A stretch of 64,000 nt of DNA from Flexamia atlantica (Eukaryota; Arthropoda; Insecta; Hemiptera; Cicadellidae). Position 1 is the stretch's first letter. Each line of letters begins with the position of its first letter. Below the pieces are notes generated by a model. The model was not told the DNA's origin and did no database searches. It worked only from the letters and a program-made list of their open reading frames with translations. The stretch lies in the NCBI GenBank assembly GCA_035578135.1, contig JAQJVK010000002.1:38708977-38772976 (forward strand). Direction: 5' to 3'. The position numbers and the translations under genes are program-made. Shown here one piece after another: positions 23,601 through 32,059 of the stretch.

Positions 23601-25008
23601 AGGTCAGTAAAGTTGTATTGAACTACGGGGCTTGTAACAGGTTATTTTTTTATTATTTTTTTCGCTCTTGGTTATTTTTTGTTATTTTTTTTGGAATTCA
23701 GTTATTTTTTTGGGAATTTTGGTTATTTTTTTATTTTTTTTCAACCTCAAGAACTGCTACAAGCCCTGTTCACACTATTCGTCTGTCAGATGATCTCGTA
23801 GCAGCATCGCGGCACACGAATTTCGTCATCCTACACTGCGTGAAAACAAGTCTCGTGTGCAAACCAAGTCTCGCCGTCAAATCTAGGCAGATTTGTGATT
23901 AAGTCTGTCAAGATTTCCTTTTTTACCAAGGTTAAGAATGTATTATCTCCAATATAACGCCGGTTTTAAAATTTTTAACAATATTTTTTGTTTACAAAAG
24001 TTATTTTTTTATTTTAGTAATTTTTTATTTTTTTAACCTCAAGAACTGCTACAAGCCCTGAAACTATAACGTTCACTTGAACTCACATTTTTCCCTTAGG
24101 TAGAGCCATTCTTAGTTTCTTGCAGGACATTACACTTTTTCAGGGAAGATTCAAAACTTTCAATAGTATTATCAAATCTATTCATTAATATTTTCAATAT
24201 TTTGTCATAATTGTAATATGATTTGAACCATATTACCTACTTCAGTTCAGCAAAGATATGATCGGCCAATCTGAAAAAAAATTGAGTTTAATTGGTCTAG
24301 TTGTTTGTGAAATGATAAATTATGATCTCTTGATTCCATTATTTAATTTAAATTAGTTTTAAAATTATTTTTTGCTCATTTAGTAAAGGGTGCCAATATC
24401 AATAACATTTCAGAATTGAAGCTAATCTGGTAGTCAAGAATTCCATGCCGAGATGATAAAAATAAAATTGAACCAATATAATGCCACAATTTTGTCCCAT
24501 CATTCTCAAAGTTAGATTTGCAAGGGGTCTTCCACAGATAACCTGATCAGTCTCTAAGTAGTTAGAGTTGCTTGTTCATATAAATTCGCAAGAATTCCTT
24601 GCCCATTAAAAAAAAAAAAAAAAAAATGGAACCAATGACACAATTTTGTTCCATTGTTTCCCAATCTTAGTGATATGAATAGGGGCTTCAGCGGATGACC
24701 CGAACAACCTCCTATAAAGCAGTGTAAGTTGTTGTATGAAGGAGTTTGTGTGTTGTAGGTGAGGGCTTGTCCACGCTGCATCGCTCCCACAGCCGCGGGG
24801 AGGGCCTCAGCAGCGTCGGCCGGCTGGCGCTGCGCAGCAACAAATAGCATCCGATGAGCCGCAAGCGCCTCAGCCTCGCCTGAACCCCCGTCCCTGACGT
24901 GTGTGTGTATGTGTTGTAGGTGAGGGCTTGTCCACGTTGCATCGCTCCCACAGCCGCGGCGAGGGTCTCAGCAGCGTCGGCCGGCTGGCGCTGCGCAGCA
25001 ACAAATAG
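2530..25008 (+). CDS. Khc-73: Kinesin-73 (KIF13-family kinesin-3), 3' portion
   Basis: Kinesin-3 motors of this family move cargo toward microtubule plus ends; Drosophila Khc-73 works with Dlg/Pins in spindle orientation. The joined exons are 2530-2620, 3136-3299, 4140-4311, 10538-10603, 11739-11917, 12442-12542, 13495-13705, 15939-16092, 17099-17269, 23441-23602 and 24759-24847 (alternative last exon 24920-25008). All splice phases agree and give 519 residues plus stop. The family is shown by the tail segments ELEDRESLAQIAASGED, EKYTRGVSAVEGILTLDRLR and ARPTFLNLNLN, and by a C-terminal CAP-Gly domain at about residues 398-465 of this partial protein. The motor, FHA and stalk exons should lie left of the window. 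The introns are heavily loaded with transposons. Small extra exons in the long introns cannot be excluded. Confidence 0.9.
3136..3299 (+). CDS. Khc-73: Khc-73 exon 2 of window
   Basis: Acceptor CTGCAG ending at 3135, donor GTCAGT at 3300. The phase-1 join makes the codon for E in YIEKYTRG. Conserved content: EKYTRGVSAVEGILTLDRLR, then QSVAVKELLQSRGQ, ending NFSQ in phase 0. An alternative acceptor at 3084 would put the exon in a frame that does not resemble the family, so it was rejected. Confidence 0.88.
4140..4311 (+). CDS. Khc-73: Khc-73 exon 3 of window
   Basis: Acceptor TCGCAG, donor GTGAGT at 4312. Phase 0 in, phase 1 out. It encodes LMRFDSSLESLNLAG, then a polar, Ser/Thr-rich stretch and a proline-rich end (LPPTPHALPDLQPPPKQFGI). 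The exon is strikingly GC-rich against AT-rich introns, like most coding exons of this gene. Confidence 0.87.
4365..4450 (+). repeat. G-rich purine tract near a splice donor
   Basis: Dense runs of GGG and GGGAA(G) units, including four consecutive GGGAA-type units near 4420-4445. The sense RNA strand is almost purely purine and could form G-quadruplex or triplex structures. It starts ~55 bp after the donor at 4312. Confidence 0.7.
9451..9918. mobile_element. Non-autonomous DNA transposon, CAGGGCTTGTAAC family, copy 1
   Basis: The left end reads CAGGGCTTGTAACAAG and the right end is the inverse of CAGGGCTTGTAACAGTTC. TAATAT flanks both sides (9445-9450 and 9919-9924), a 6 bp target duplication. 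Between the ends are long T-rich GTTATTTTTT arrays and a middle part shared with copy 2 (23626-24060). A second internal copy of the right terminus (ending ACAAGCCCTG at about 9604) means the first ~154 bp also looks like a mini-element. No transposase is encoded. The CAGGG ends resemble hAT-type elements, but the 6 bp duplication is not the usual 8 bp. Confidence 0.75.
10538..10603 (+). CDS. Khc-73: Khc-73 exon 4 of window
   Basis: Acceptor ATTTCAG, donor GTATGT at 10604. It encodes ARPTFLNLNLNLNSLRLQPG and SK, phase 1 in and 1 out. The alternating Leu-Asn run is characteristic of KIF13-type tails. At 66 nt it is the shortest coding exon in the window. Confidence 0.87.
10604..11738 (+). other. 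Kinesin intron without recognised feature
   Basis: AT-rich sequence containing a short tandem 'tgtctaaattaatta' duplication at about 11465-11500. No gene or transposon was recognised. Confidence 0.6.
11739..11917 (+). CDS. Khc-73: Khc-73 exon 5 of window
   Basis: Acceptor CATTTCAG, donor GTATGT at 11918. Phase 1 in, 0 out. It encodes PSPNTKLGLRMTTLHEEQTH, then a low-complexity Glu/Gly stretch and a Pro/Ala stretch, ending FGEIDS. The low-complexity part is probably disordered linker. Confidence 0.86.
12442..12542 (+). CDS. Khc-73: Khc-73 exon 6 of window
   Basis: Acceptor TTTTTAG, donor GTTAGA at 12543. Phase 0 in, phase 2 out. It encodes GEQTRLPEKPLLSSSRTLDS and IADYKTGTPSTTS. Serine/threonine-rich tail sequence. 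Confidence 0.83.
12933..13332. mobile_element. Possible piggyBac-like MITE
   Basis: The left end reads CCCCTTAACCACCGCGC after GTAA, and the right end reads GCGCTTAAGGG before ATTAA. These imperfect inverted ends beside TTAA-like sites suggest a piggyBac-type non-autonomous element. The interior repeats the 'ttaaccaccacgcctgagtt' theme and has no coding capacity. The ends are degenerate, so this is tentative. Confidence 0.35.
13495..13705 (+). CDS. Khc-73: Khc-73 exon 7 of window
   Basis: Acceptor CTCCCAG, donor GTCAGT at 13706. The phase-2 join completes a Ser codon: S-GYGSEAVSSSNLTNDDAAS, then LRSMSVETPDMEPRAP, then Ala/Pro-rich linker and an acidic HSADDDSAGEG segment. The SGYGSxAVSSxNLTNDD block is conserved in KIF13-type kinesins. 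Confidence 0.87.
13903..14547. mobile_element. Possible pogo-like MITE
   Basis: The left end is AAAGTGGAGTCC (near 13906) and the right end is the inverse, GGACTCCACTTTT (near 14530-14543). Near the right end, 'cggattattggga' matches the decayed 'ataatccgaa' style of pogo termini. No transposase frame is present. Confidence 0.4.
14575..14790 (+). repeat. Direct duplication, ~90 bp
   Basis: The segment beginning GACATGATAACCTGCTGTTA (about 14571-14665) is repeated with substitutions beginning GACATGATAACCTGATGTTA (about 14704-14790). Both copies continue through 'attaatagtc.gtgc.tttagtg'. The second copy runs into the hairpin element at 14785-15010. Confidence 0.65.
14785..15010. mobile_element. 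Hairpin MITE (near-perfect inverted repeat)
   Basis: Two ~100 bp arms are inverse copies. The left arm runs from 'attaatggttttaaaaagct' to 'gggccatacaag' (about 14790-14883). The right arm mirrors it from CTTGTATGGCTCGATGATGG to 'taaaccattaatag' (about 14910-15005). The loop is ~25 bp. No protein is encoded; open frames on both strands are mirror images of each other. Confidence 0.75.
15043..15862. mobile_element. Non-autonomous hAT-type element
   Basis: The ends are inverted: AAGGGATGTGTCGG on the left, CCGACACATCCCTA on the right. They are followed inside by many 'ggtaccgg' and 'tcggttctcggtacc' subterminal motifs. CTGAAAAT flanks it at 15035-15042 and 15863-15870, an 8 bp target duplication as in the hAT superfamily. 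The interior has a ~120 bp tandem duplication (about 15354-15477 and 15478-15593). No transposase. It ends only 76 bp before exon 8, so the branch site and pyrimidine tract of that exon sit between the element and the exon. Confidence 0.8.
15939..16092 (+). CDS. Khc-73: Khc-73 exon 8 of window
   Basis: Acceptor GACTGCAG, donor GTGATT at 16093. Phase 0 in, 1 out. It encodes VVRRRKSSSRAQNAAVRASF, then PLARTPMSDSKAAMKL, then QQSVNGELSSDAHTE. This is the basic, serine-rich segment just before the CAP-Gly domain. Confidence 0.85.
16093..17098 (+). other. Kinesin intron, ~1 kb
   Basis: AT-rich in the first half. At 16760-17010 several 'tctcacagacc / tctcagagac' segments recur at intervals, suggesting a decayed repeat. 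No gene was seen. Confidence 0.5.
17099..17269 (+). CDS. Khc-73: Khc-73 exon 9: first half of CAP-Gly domain
   Basis: Acceptor GTGTGCAG, donor GTGAGT at 17270, phase 1 in and out. It encodes the CAP-Gly start: WVTAGESVLIRPSNTSGVIA, then FVGPTQFAPGTWVGVDLDAP and M. The GxIxFxGxxxFAxGxWxGVxLD pattern is the defining CAP-Gly signature, which binds C-terminal EEY/F tails of tubulin and EB proteins. The next intron cuts the Gly codon just before the KHDG motif. Confidence 0.93.
17293..20775. mobile_element. 3.5 kb foldback element
   Basis: The left arm (17293 to about 19045) is mirrored by the right arm (about 19082-20775), with only scattered differences and one ~65 bp gap in the right arm. The ends are TAGACCGGGAGCTGGGAGG and its inverse, with a possible 3 bp target duplication (ATA). 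The outer part of each arm carries three ~141 bp tandem units, each with TTACGTCATAAGGTGCAC (left arm near 17319, 17460 and 17601). The inner part is built of diverged units with 'ccttatgggaaataa' and 'tggacatagagcaatgatt'. No transposase is seen; open frames in the two arms are inverted copies of each other. It begins 23 bp after the exon 9 donor. Subrepeat-built arms resemble FB/Galileo-type foldback transposons. Confidence 0.85.
21536..23305 (+). mobile_element. R1-like LINE, 5'-truncated and internally deleted
   Basis: RT pieces appear in order across several frames: LLCMLDTVGKLMERLLKPRI, QHGFREGHSTLSAISEVV, SAQGSVLGPVLWNVSND, YADDVVYEAESG, ARYLGVVLDNKLTYWDH. Then comes a C-terminal segment with a zinc-knuckle-like CRCCGHDGDDVHH. 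This style (LDT.GKL, QHGFR.GHST, C-terminal CxC-H) is typical of the R1 clade. The segment carrying the first catalytic Asp (normally LDVRNAFN) is deleted. There is an in-frame TGA before QHGFR and at least three frame changes. The non-coding 3' tail (about 22930-23305) has a relative at 50752-51840. Confidence 0.8.
23441..23602 (+). CDS. Khc-73: Khc-73 exon 10: second half of CAP-Gly domain
   Basis: Acceptor GATTGCAG, donor GTCAGT at 23603, phase 1 in and out. It encodes GKHDGTVQGVRYFEARPKHG, then IFVKANKLIQDRRGRALRNM. The canonical CAP-Gly motif GKNDG reads GKHDG here. The remaining pattern (GVRYF, KHGIFV, LI) is intact. Confidence 0.93.
23626..24060. mobile_element. CAGGGCTTGTAAC-family element, copy 2
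   Basis: Same structure as 9451-9918: end CGGGGCTTGTAACAGG, T-rich arrays, an internal copy of the right terminus (ending about 23769), the shared middle 'cacactattcgtctgtcag', and the right end ACAAGCCCTG. It is flanked by GAACTA (23620-23625) and AAACTA (24061-24066), a 6 bp duplication with one mismatch. It inserted 23 bp after the exon 10 donor. Confidence 0.75.
24759..24847 (+). CDS. Khc-73: Khc-73 terminal exon, copy A
   Basis: Acceptor TGTTGTAG. Phase 1 in. It encodes the C-terminus GEGLSTLHRSHSRGEGLSSV and GRLALRSNK, then TAG at 24845-24847. This is the first of two tandem copies; if used, translation ends here. The conserved RSHSRGEGLSS segment and basic end suit a kinesin tail. Confidence 0.82.
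24920..25008 (+). CDS. Khc-73: Khc-73 terminal exon, copy B (alternative)
   Basis: Acceptor GTGTTGTAG ending at 24919, TAG at 25006-25008. It encodes exactly the same 29-residue tail as copy A. Because copy A ends in a stop and no donor is evident after it, the two copies should be alternatives spliced from exon 10 rather than used in series. Which one is used cannot be told from the sequence. Confidence 0.75.
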
Positions 25009-25474
25009 CATCCGATGAGCCGCAAGCGCCTCAGCCTCGCCTGAATCCCTGTGTACAGTCCCTGACGTGTCAATTCCCGCACCGCAGCCGCCGCCAGACA
25101 ACACATCACTGCATGACATACAACAAATCGTTTCCATTTGTATAAATGTGATAAATTTTCTAGAAAACTTGCCGTATGCACCAAAGAGTCTGTAGGCAGT
25201 AATGTGCCGCGCTTCAATGGAGGCTCTGTGTATTATATTACTTGCCAAATGCGAAATGTATTATATCGTGTTTTAAATTATATCCATGTAGGTTTTGAAG
25301 CTTTGATAACAGTTCATAAAGTCTGCGAGATAGTCGAGTCTCGCTCGGACGAAATAGAGGTTGATGGAGGTACTTAAACGTTTTTGTGTAGGCGCCCAAG
25401 CCCCTGAGGCGCTTGTAGATACGAAGTATGAGGAGGTTAGGTTAGATGAGAAAATAAGCCCATCCGTTTTACAC

Positions 25475-25480
25475 AATAAA
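25475..25480 (+). terminator. Candidate polyadenylation signal of Khc-73
   Basis: First AATAAA after the two stop codons, ~467 bp beyond the second. Further AATAAA sites occur downstream, so the real 3' end is uncertain. Confidence 0.35.
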
Positions 25481-28049
25481 ATACATCCGAGTCCATCCTG
25501 ATCCTGTCCATTATCCTTCGTTGATGTTGATAGAATATTTTTACCAGAGAGCCGGTTAGTTTTGTAAGGTTGTTCCTTGATTTAGTCTTTCACCGTCGTC
25601 CGCAGTGGCAGATGTACAAAGCTTCCACAGCTTACAGGGTCCTTACAGGAGTTTCAACTCGGTTTCAAATTATAAATGCTTTTTAACCTCCTGTATTTTA
25701 GATTTGAGGTTCTATTATTGTTTGTGATAACTTGTTTTTAGAGGTTTTTGTTGAATATCAAACTATTTTATACGTTTATGTTTTCAATGTCTGTTGTGTT
25801 GATTTGATCTTAATATGTTATTGTCAAGATTTATCTGTTTTTTAAATGACTGGTATGTATAGCTCTTTTATGTTCTATCACATTTTCAAATACAATTTTA
25901 AAAATAATTATATATTACATATATGTATTTATAATATATTATCATACCTATGTGTAAAAAATGAGAATCACAGAGAAACGATAGTTGCCTTTTAAATGTT
26001 TATTTATCTTGAAAAATTTTGTTTTACTTTGTTTTTGTTATTTTATACAATTTTATTTTATGTATCTGACTATTGCATGTTTACAGTTTCTTTCTAAGTA
26101 CTTAGAAGTGCATTTCTTAGTTAATTGTAAGGGGCAGACATGATTTTGAATTTCGTAAGCACAATTTGCTTTGAAACTTTTAAATTGTTAATATTTAAGA
26201 ATATTCTAACAAGTACTTAAAACATTATAATGCTAGGCCTACATAAAAACATTTGAAATGCATTTAACATAACTTATTGTGATACCCGTCCATTAATTTC
26301 TTGACAAATTTCTATCTTTTAGTCAATTTTAGTGTTAAGATTGTTATGAGGGTTCATAATATTACCAAGTCGGATTTTTTATTTACTATATAATTGAATA
26401 TATATGTAATATTGAGTTTCTTGTATTATATTGTTGAATGTTTTTGTTATTAGATTTATAAGGGGACAAAGATGTGTGCTATAGTTAAGTCGAAGTTTGA
26501 GGTGCAATTAAAATATTCAATATTAAAGTAATTATTAAAATACATATATTCATTCCAACTATGTTCTGGAGATCCAAAAAGAAGCTACAGATCTAGTAGT
26601 AATTCTACTTGCTTTCAATAATGTAAGTTCTCAAAAATGCAGCTGATATAGTTAACTTTCCTGCATAGTGTTAACAGATTAAAATGAATTAATATTGATT
26701 AAGTAATTTGAATCATTATTATATTAGATTTAAAGTTCTGAATTGCCGCAGTTTGGAAATATGTCATGGCCTCAAATTTCTTGAAAGAATGAGGATGGTA
26801 GAGCCCCTTTAACTTTCTTTTTAGTTTTTTTATCGTTTGATATTCTTGGATTTAAACGTGATACAAATGATACCATATGCACGTCACACAACATGTTACA
26901 GGTTTTAATTGTTTGAGTGAAGCTACAAAATGAAAAAAATAAATAGATTCCGTATATAGCAAGAGCCATTTTAAATCCTCTTTTGATGTTTGGTAGTCAA
27001 TTTTTGTACTCTCAATTTTGTAGGAGGGAGCTCAAATAAAAATTGTTCCTTTCATTAATTTGTGGCGTTTGGGCCTAAAGGTGATTTGATCAGTTGATGC
27101 TAGTTGGTCAGTTAAGACATTGTGGAAAACCCCTGACGGAGTTCTCAGATTTGTTTTAGATATCATGTAAACTTTTTTAGTGCCCACTGAAACAGTACAA
27201 GTTAAAGTAATCATAAGAAATTAAATCAATATCTCATTTCTACTGAAATATTGTCTAAATTTCCAATAACTTATAAATTACAAACCACATTTCATCAAAA
27301 GACCTGATAAATCCTGTAACATGTTATGGGTCCTATTGAATAATATTTAATTTTCGTCAAGCTGTTCCATTGTAGTTTTACCGTAACATTTAGTTAACTT
27401 TGCTAATTTTTCTGCGGGTGCCATATTGTAAATATTATGCTTTTCCTGTCTGAAGATCTCATTGCATATCAAAGGTTACTATTTTCATTCCTTCCTTTTT
27501 CCGGTCTCCTTTGTGCTTTTCCAGGTCCTAGCGCCATTTATTCCAAAATAGTTGAACTCATTCAATTGAACAGTAAAAGTTAAATCAAAGTTGAATTTTC
27601 ATTGAGTACCTATACATTACACATAAAACTAGGAGTTAATTTGGTTAAATTTTAGAGTAAGTACCGGTGCTTTTTGAGTTGACACTGTAAGGTCCTCGCT
27701 TAGGTCTATGTAAGTTGACAGAGTTGTAAGTAGCACATTGCTTGCAGTTGGAGCTACCTTCCAACTACGAGGTTGTATGCAATATTTGTTGGTGTATTAT
27801 ATTATATATTTGTTCTAATACAGCAATATTTTGTCATTTATCAATCAGCAATATTTTAATGTTGTGATTATGGTTTGGAATTCCACCCTGTAATTTTATT
27901 GTATGCACTTTTAACTATTTTCTGACCCTGAAAACGTTTTATTAAACAAGCAGCTAGAGTATATGGATGATGATGAATTTAGTTTACTATTCTATATGAA
28001 AAAATACAAAATACAATAGTACCTTGGTCACTAAAAGTCTTAATTAATT

Positions 28050-28230
28050 AACATTACTTTTCTTTATCTGAATAACATTTAAAAATAAGTAAAAAAAAAC
28101 ACATTAAGACTCGATAGTGTTAGTAAATTGTGAATTTAATAAATTAACATTTCACTTTTTTACCTGAATAACAGTTAATATTAAGTAAAAAACATTAAGA
28201 CTCGATAGTGTTAGTAGATTGTGAATTAAA
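28050..28230 (+). repeat. Tandem duplication, ~90 bp
   Basis: Both units contain ACATTAAGACTCGATAGTGT followed by 'tagta.attgtgaatt', preceded by 'ttaacat.. ctt.tt..ctgaataaca'. Two copies in direct orientation. Confidence 0.7.
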
Positions 28231-30554
28231 AAAAAAATCATGAGTTAGTTTATAGTACTAAGAAAAACAAAGAAATATTGATTTCAGTCATTATATAGGC
28301 CTACCTTTTCATTTGATCTACACAATAATTCATACAAAAATATTCATGGATAAATAGACAAGTTGTTTGTTGTTAACTTCAAATTTAAATGTTAATTTTG
28401 TCCTTAATAAATGGTTGAATTTTTTTACTTCCACTGTTAAAAAAATCATCCTTTTGAAATGTCTCAATGTAACATATGAGTAATATTCTCTATTAAATAC
28501 TTCTTTAGCTGCTTCTTTTCAATTTTCCTCAAAATAAATTACCCGAAATCAAGATAAGCTAGCATGAGTTTTACAAGTCGAACAAAATTTCTAAACTCAT
28601 CATTAATTATAAAACATACTTTAAAAATGTACTTATATTTTTTTAAATGTAACATTTTCCCAATTTTGATGATTTGAAATTATCTTGTGTGTGAAGGGAT
28701 GTGTTTGTAGTTTTGACACTGAAACATTCCATTCAGTATTTACATTTTGGATCCGCTGTACAGAACACTGTTCCGCACATTGTACAGCCCACACCCACTC
28801 CATGGCAATGCTTAAGTACTTTTGTTGATAAAGTTTATATTTTGTACAGTATTTATGTAAGAGGTTGTGAATGTGTAGCTAATGTAATTAATATTTTATT
28901 TTGTATAGTTTCCCTCCATGAAGGAAGTGCATATTGACTTGTTCAGTCATAATTTGTGGTTAGTTCTAAGTATTTATTTATGCCTCATTATGTTCAATTC
29001 CTGGCCAAACATCGTCCTTATTTTAAACTTTATAAAATAATGTCCATTTCAGCAATTATGAATTGTAAAATTTTTGAATGTCGATATAAATAAAACATCA
29101 AATTCTGATCAGTTAGTGTGATATTTTCCTGTACCTCTTAAATTGCGTAATCTTACTTTGGGAACCGAACCATTTAAGTACAAATATTCTTCAGAAAGAC
29201 CTTTACGAATACTTGAATAGCTGCATTATAAGGCTTGATGCAGTTTTTAAGTTAAAAGAATAAACTATATGAGCAACATTTAAAAAAGTAGTAATGTTCA
29301 TTAACAACTATAAAATCCATAAGTACATAAGTTACTTTAATGTTAGTTCTGTGCTTTTTAAGGTAAGTAAGGGAGAAGATTAAAATAATTAAGAAATATT
29401 CAAAAAGGAACAGTGTTCAGGAAAGGAAGGTTTTGAGAAGAATTACTTGGGTCAGCGTAACAATTTGAAAACTCCAGTTCACAATGGTACATTCTCCTTT
29501 GATTTTTGTGAGCAAATTTTTAGTTTCTCGCCGGTCTCAGAAAATCAAATGTAATAAGGTGATAAGATATCCCCAGAAAAGCTAAAAAAATTAATAAACA
29601 GTTAACTCCCGATAATCTAAGCCCTGGTTGTCCAAGACTCGGAATAATCTCAAGTAGCTCTATGCTTACAATTTTTTTTTTTTTTTACTTAAAAATCACT
29701 ATTTTAGATAACAACACCTAAAGAATTAATATTGCATGGCCTCCTGAAATCAATTATTTGTAACTTCAAATTTACAAATTTGAGTTTATTGGCAAAGTGG
29801 ACGATTTGTTATTGCATTGTACACCATTTCTTAGTGGTCTTTTACAAAATAACCTCAAAATATTAGTGACCTCTGTATCATCCGAGGTTCTCGGTATGCG
29901 AGGTAGGCTTTTACCCTTGTATTTTTTTATACTCAGATTTTTCAAACCAATATGAGACTTTTAATGTAGGAAAAAGAAGTGTTAGGGTCGTTTGACATTA
30001 GTACGGTATTTCAGGTGAAATATTTCAAGCAAAACACGAGAACATCTGAAATATTTCTGTAACTTACCGCAAAACAATGTATTTTAGTGAGGCCTTGATT
30101 TTGCCTTTCTTGCCGAGACATTTCGCGACATTTTTTATATAGATATACTTAACATAGTTTTGTGAATGTCGCACGAAACACGAAACCAAGTCGTACTAGT
30201 GTCTTACGACCCTTATCTAGAAGAAGACACGTTATTTGTTTACAAACTATCTGTTTTTGCCAAATATTATAAACAAAAAAGACTCTTAATAAATTTAAAA
30301 AATATGAAATGACTTTTTATCAAATACGATTATTTCAATGACTAATGGAAGAAGGAAAATCCACTAGATGAACTAGGTGGTAGATGCAGTGATTTGGTGA
30401 AGTGTGGTGTTGAGATGTTCAGTTTAGTCACCCATCAATTCATGAAACTTTGTTATTGTTATCACTGGAGCAAACAATTCTAGGAAAAAAATTGTCTTTG
30501 AAGTTGGTTGTATTTAGAACTTTTTTGGTTTTAGAATTTTCAACAATTAAACTA

Positions 30555-30596
30555 GTCGTGGCCGAGTGGTTAAGGCGTCTGACTAGAATCAACAGC
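30555..30596 (+). pseudogene. tRNA-Ser-like 5' half
   Basis: GTCGTGGCCGAGTGGTTAAG matches the acceptor/D-arm region of eukaryotic tRNA-Ser, including an A box (TGGCCGAGTGG). It is followed by GACTAGAATCA, a degenerate anticodon arm around AGA. The variable arm, T arm and B box (GGTTCGANTCC) are missing. It is either a truncated tRNA gene or the head of a tRNA-derived SINE. Confidence 0.6.
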
Positions 30597-31727
30597 CATT
30601 AGGCAACTAAAACTTTTAATTGTTTAGGTAAACCATGACCACACCAGGATATCAGCTAGGAAAAAGACAGGTATTGATTATTCAACCATTCTGCTTCTCT
30701 AATCAAGTTAACGCTCATCTTATCACCTATAAAAAAAATTGTCACAAGACTATTTATGTTTAAATGTATGGAAGGTAAATGAAAAAAATAACAGCCGTTA
30801 ATTATTTTGTAGTAACATATCATTTATTATATAACAAGTATAAATTAATATAAATATTTATGAGGATTTAAATGATTATTTACATTATTTCATACACTAC
30901 AAAACCGATTTTATAGGTTAAATATAAAATATACTACTCAGTCAGTCTTTGGTTTTAAAACAAATTAAAGCTCTAGTAATTTTTTAATTACAATAACTAC
31001 CTAACTCAACATTATCGAGTATATTTGATTTATTATCACAAAACACACCTATATTCATATAGACAAAGAATATAAGTAAACTACTTGCTACCAACTTACA
31101 GTTAAAATTATACATATATGATTTTCTCTGTATTATAACTTAAGCGTAATTGAAACATACACATTTGAACATGAAGCGTATACAGACTCATTGAATTCAG
31201 TACTTTTTACAAATCATACAGTCATTTATATAATACATCCACCAAAATACTATTAAACTATTATTTTTTGTTAAGAGTAATATTTTCTTAGTTATTAATT
31301 CAAAATATAGTTAAGAGATTGGTTTCAAAAACTGTGTGCTTGGCACTGAATTAAATTCTAAAAATCATAATTATTTTTAAATAATAAAAATATATCTGTT
31401 TGATAACTAACTTTTATAACAAGAAAAACATGATTAAATCTTTGAAATCATAAGTAAATAGCTCATTTGTTATATATATTACCTATATACCTTATCCTAT
31501 AAAATACAGATTTGTACCTCCTCAGTTTAAAACTCTGAAATTAAAGCTATATAGTTAAAGCTAAGCACATTTATCGCTTGAACCTATCTAAGCCTAACCT
31601 ACATTTTCAACATTGGAATAATCGCTTTAAATCGTTAAAATCAAAAATTGAAAGACCAATGGTATTTTCCTACTAATAAAAAAAATTCATTAGAAACAAA
31701 TTACGTTTCTGGAAACTCTCTATAGAC

Positions 31728-32059
31728 TTATCGCTTTTCGAACTTGAAGTTGAAAGTGTGGAAGGGCAGAGCTAGGTTGCCAATAGGGACTTTGTAGCTG
31801 GTGCCCTCTACAGGGAGGATGTTGAAGCTCTGCATGAGAGACGCCAGCGTGGAGAATGACACGAGCTGAACCATCTTGTAGCCCATGCACGAGCGGCGGC
31901 CTCCGCCAAAGGGAAGGAAGTGCTCCGGCTTGACCAGTCGACCCTCGGCCGAGATGAACCTCTCGGGACGGAACGCTTCGGGCTCCTGCCACAAGTCGGG
32001 GCTCATGCTCAGCTCGTAGTTGTTCAGGAAGATGAGTGTGTCCTTCTTTATTCTGAATC
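31728..32059 (-). CDS. spo: spo exon 3
   Basis: Acceptor CTGTGCAG before 32059, TAA at 31728-31730. It holds PERF, the heme-binding loop with Cys451 and the C-terminus ending FKFEKR. The first two bases complete Gly394. Confidence 0.93.

Larger units (their letters stand above)
24750..25070 (+). repeat. Tandem duplication of terminal kinesin exon
   Basis: Two ~150 bp units are offset by 161 bp. Each contains a TGTTGTAG acceptor, the 89 bp terminal coding segment and the first ~50 bp of the 3' UTR (up to 'tccctgacgtgt'). Between the coding parts there are three base differences (CTG/TTG, GGG/GGC, GGC/GGT), all synonymous. Copy B has an extra ~8 bp in the UTR part. Confidence 0.92.
25009..31727. 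other. Convergent intergenic region / 3' UTRs
   Basis: This region lies between the ends of the kinesin (+) and P450 (-) genes. It is AT-rich and without supported coding sequence. It includes the kinesin 3' UTR of unknown length, a ~90 bp tandem duplication (28050-28230) and a tRNA-Ser-like fragment (30555-30596). A minus-strand AATAAA at 31029-31034 is a possible P450 polyadenylation signal. Confidence 0.6.

Noticed and set aside
24712..25248. 178-codon minus-strand open frame with an internal repeat
   Set aside because: It is the antisense of the duplicated terminal kinesin exon. The repeat in the peptide is just the exon duplication.
30555..30640. Functional tRNA-Ser gene
   Set aside because: Variable arm, T arm and B box are missing and the anticodon stem is not properly paired.
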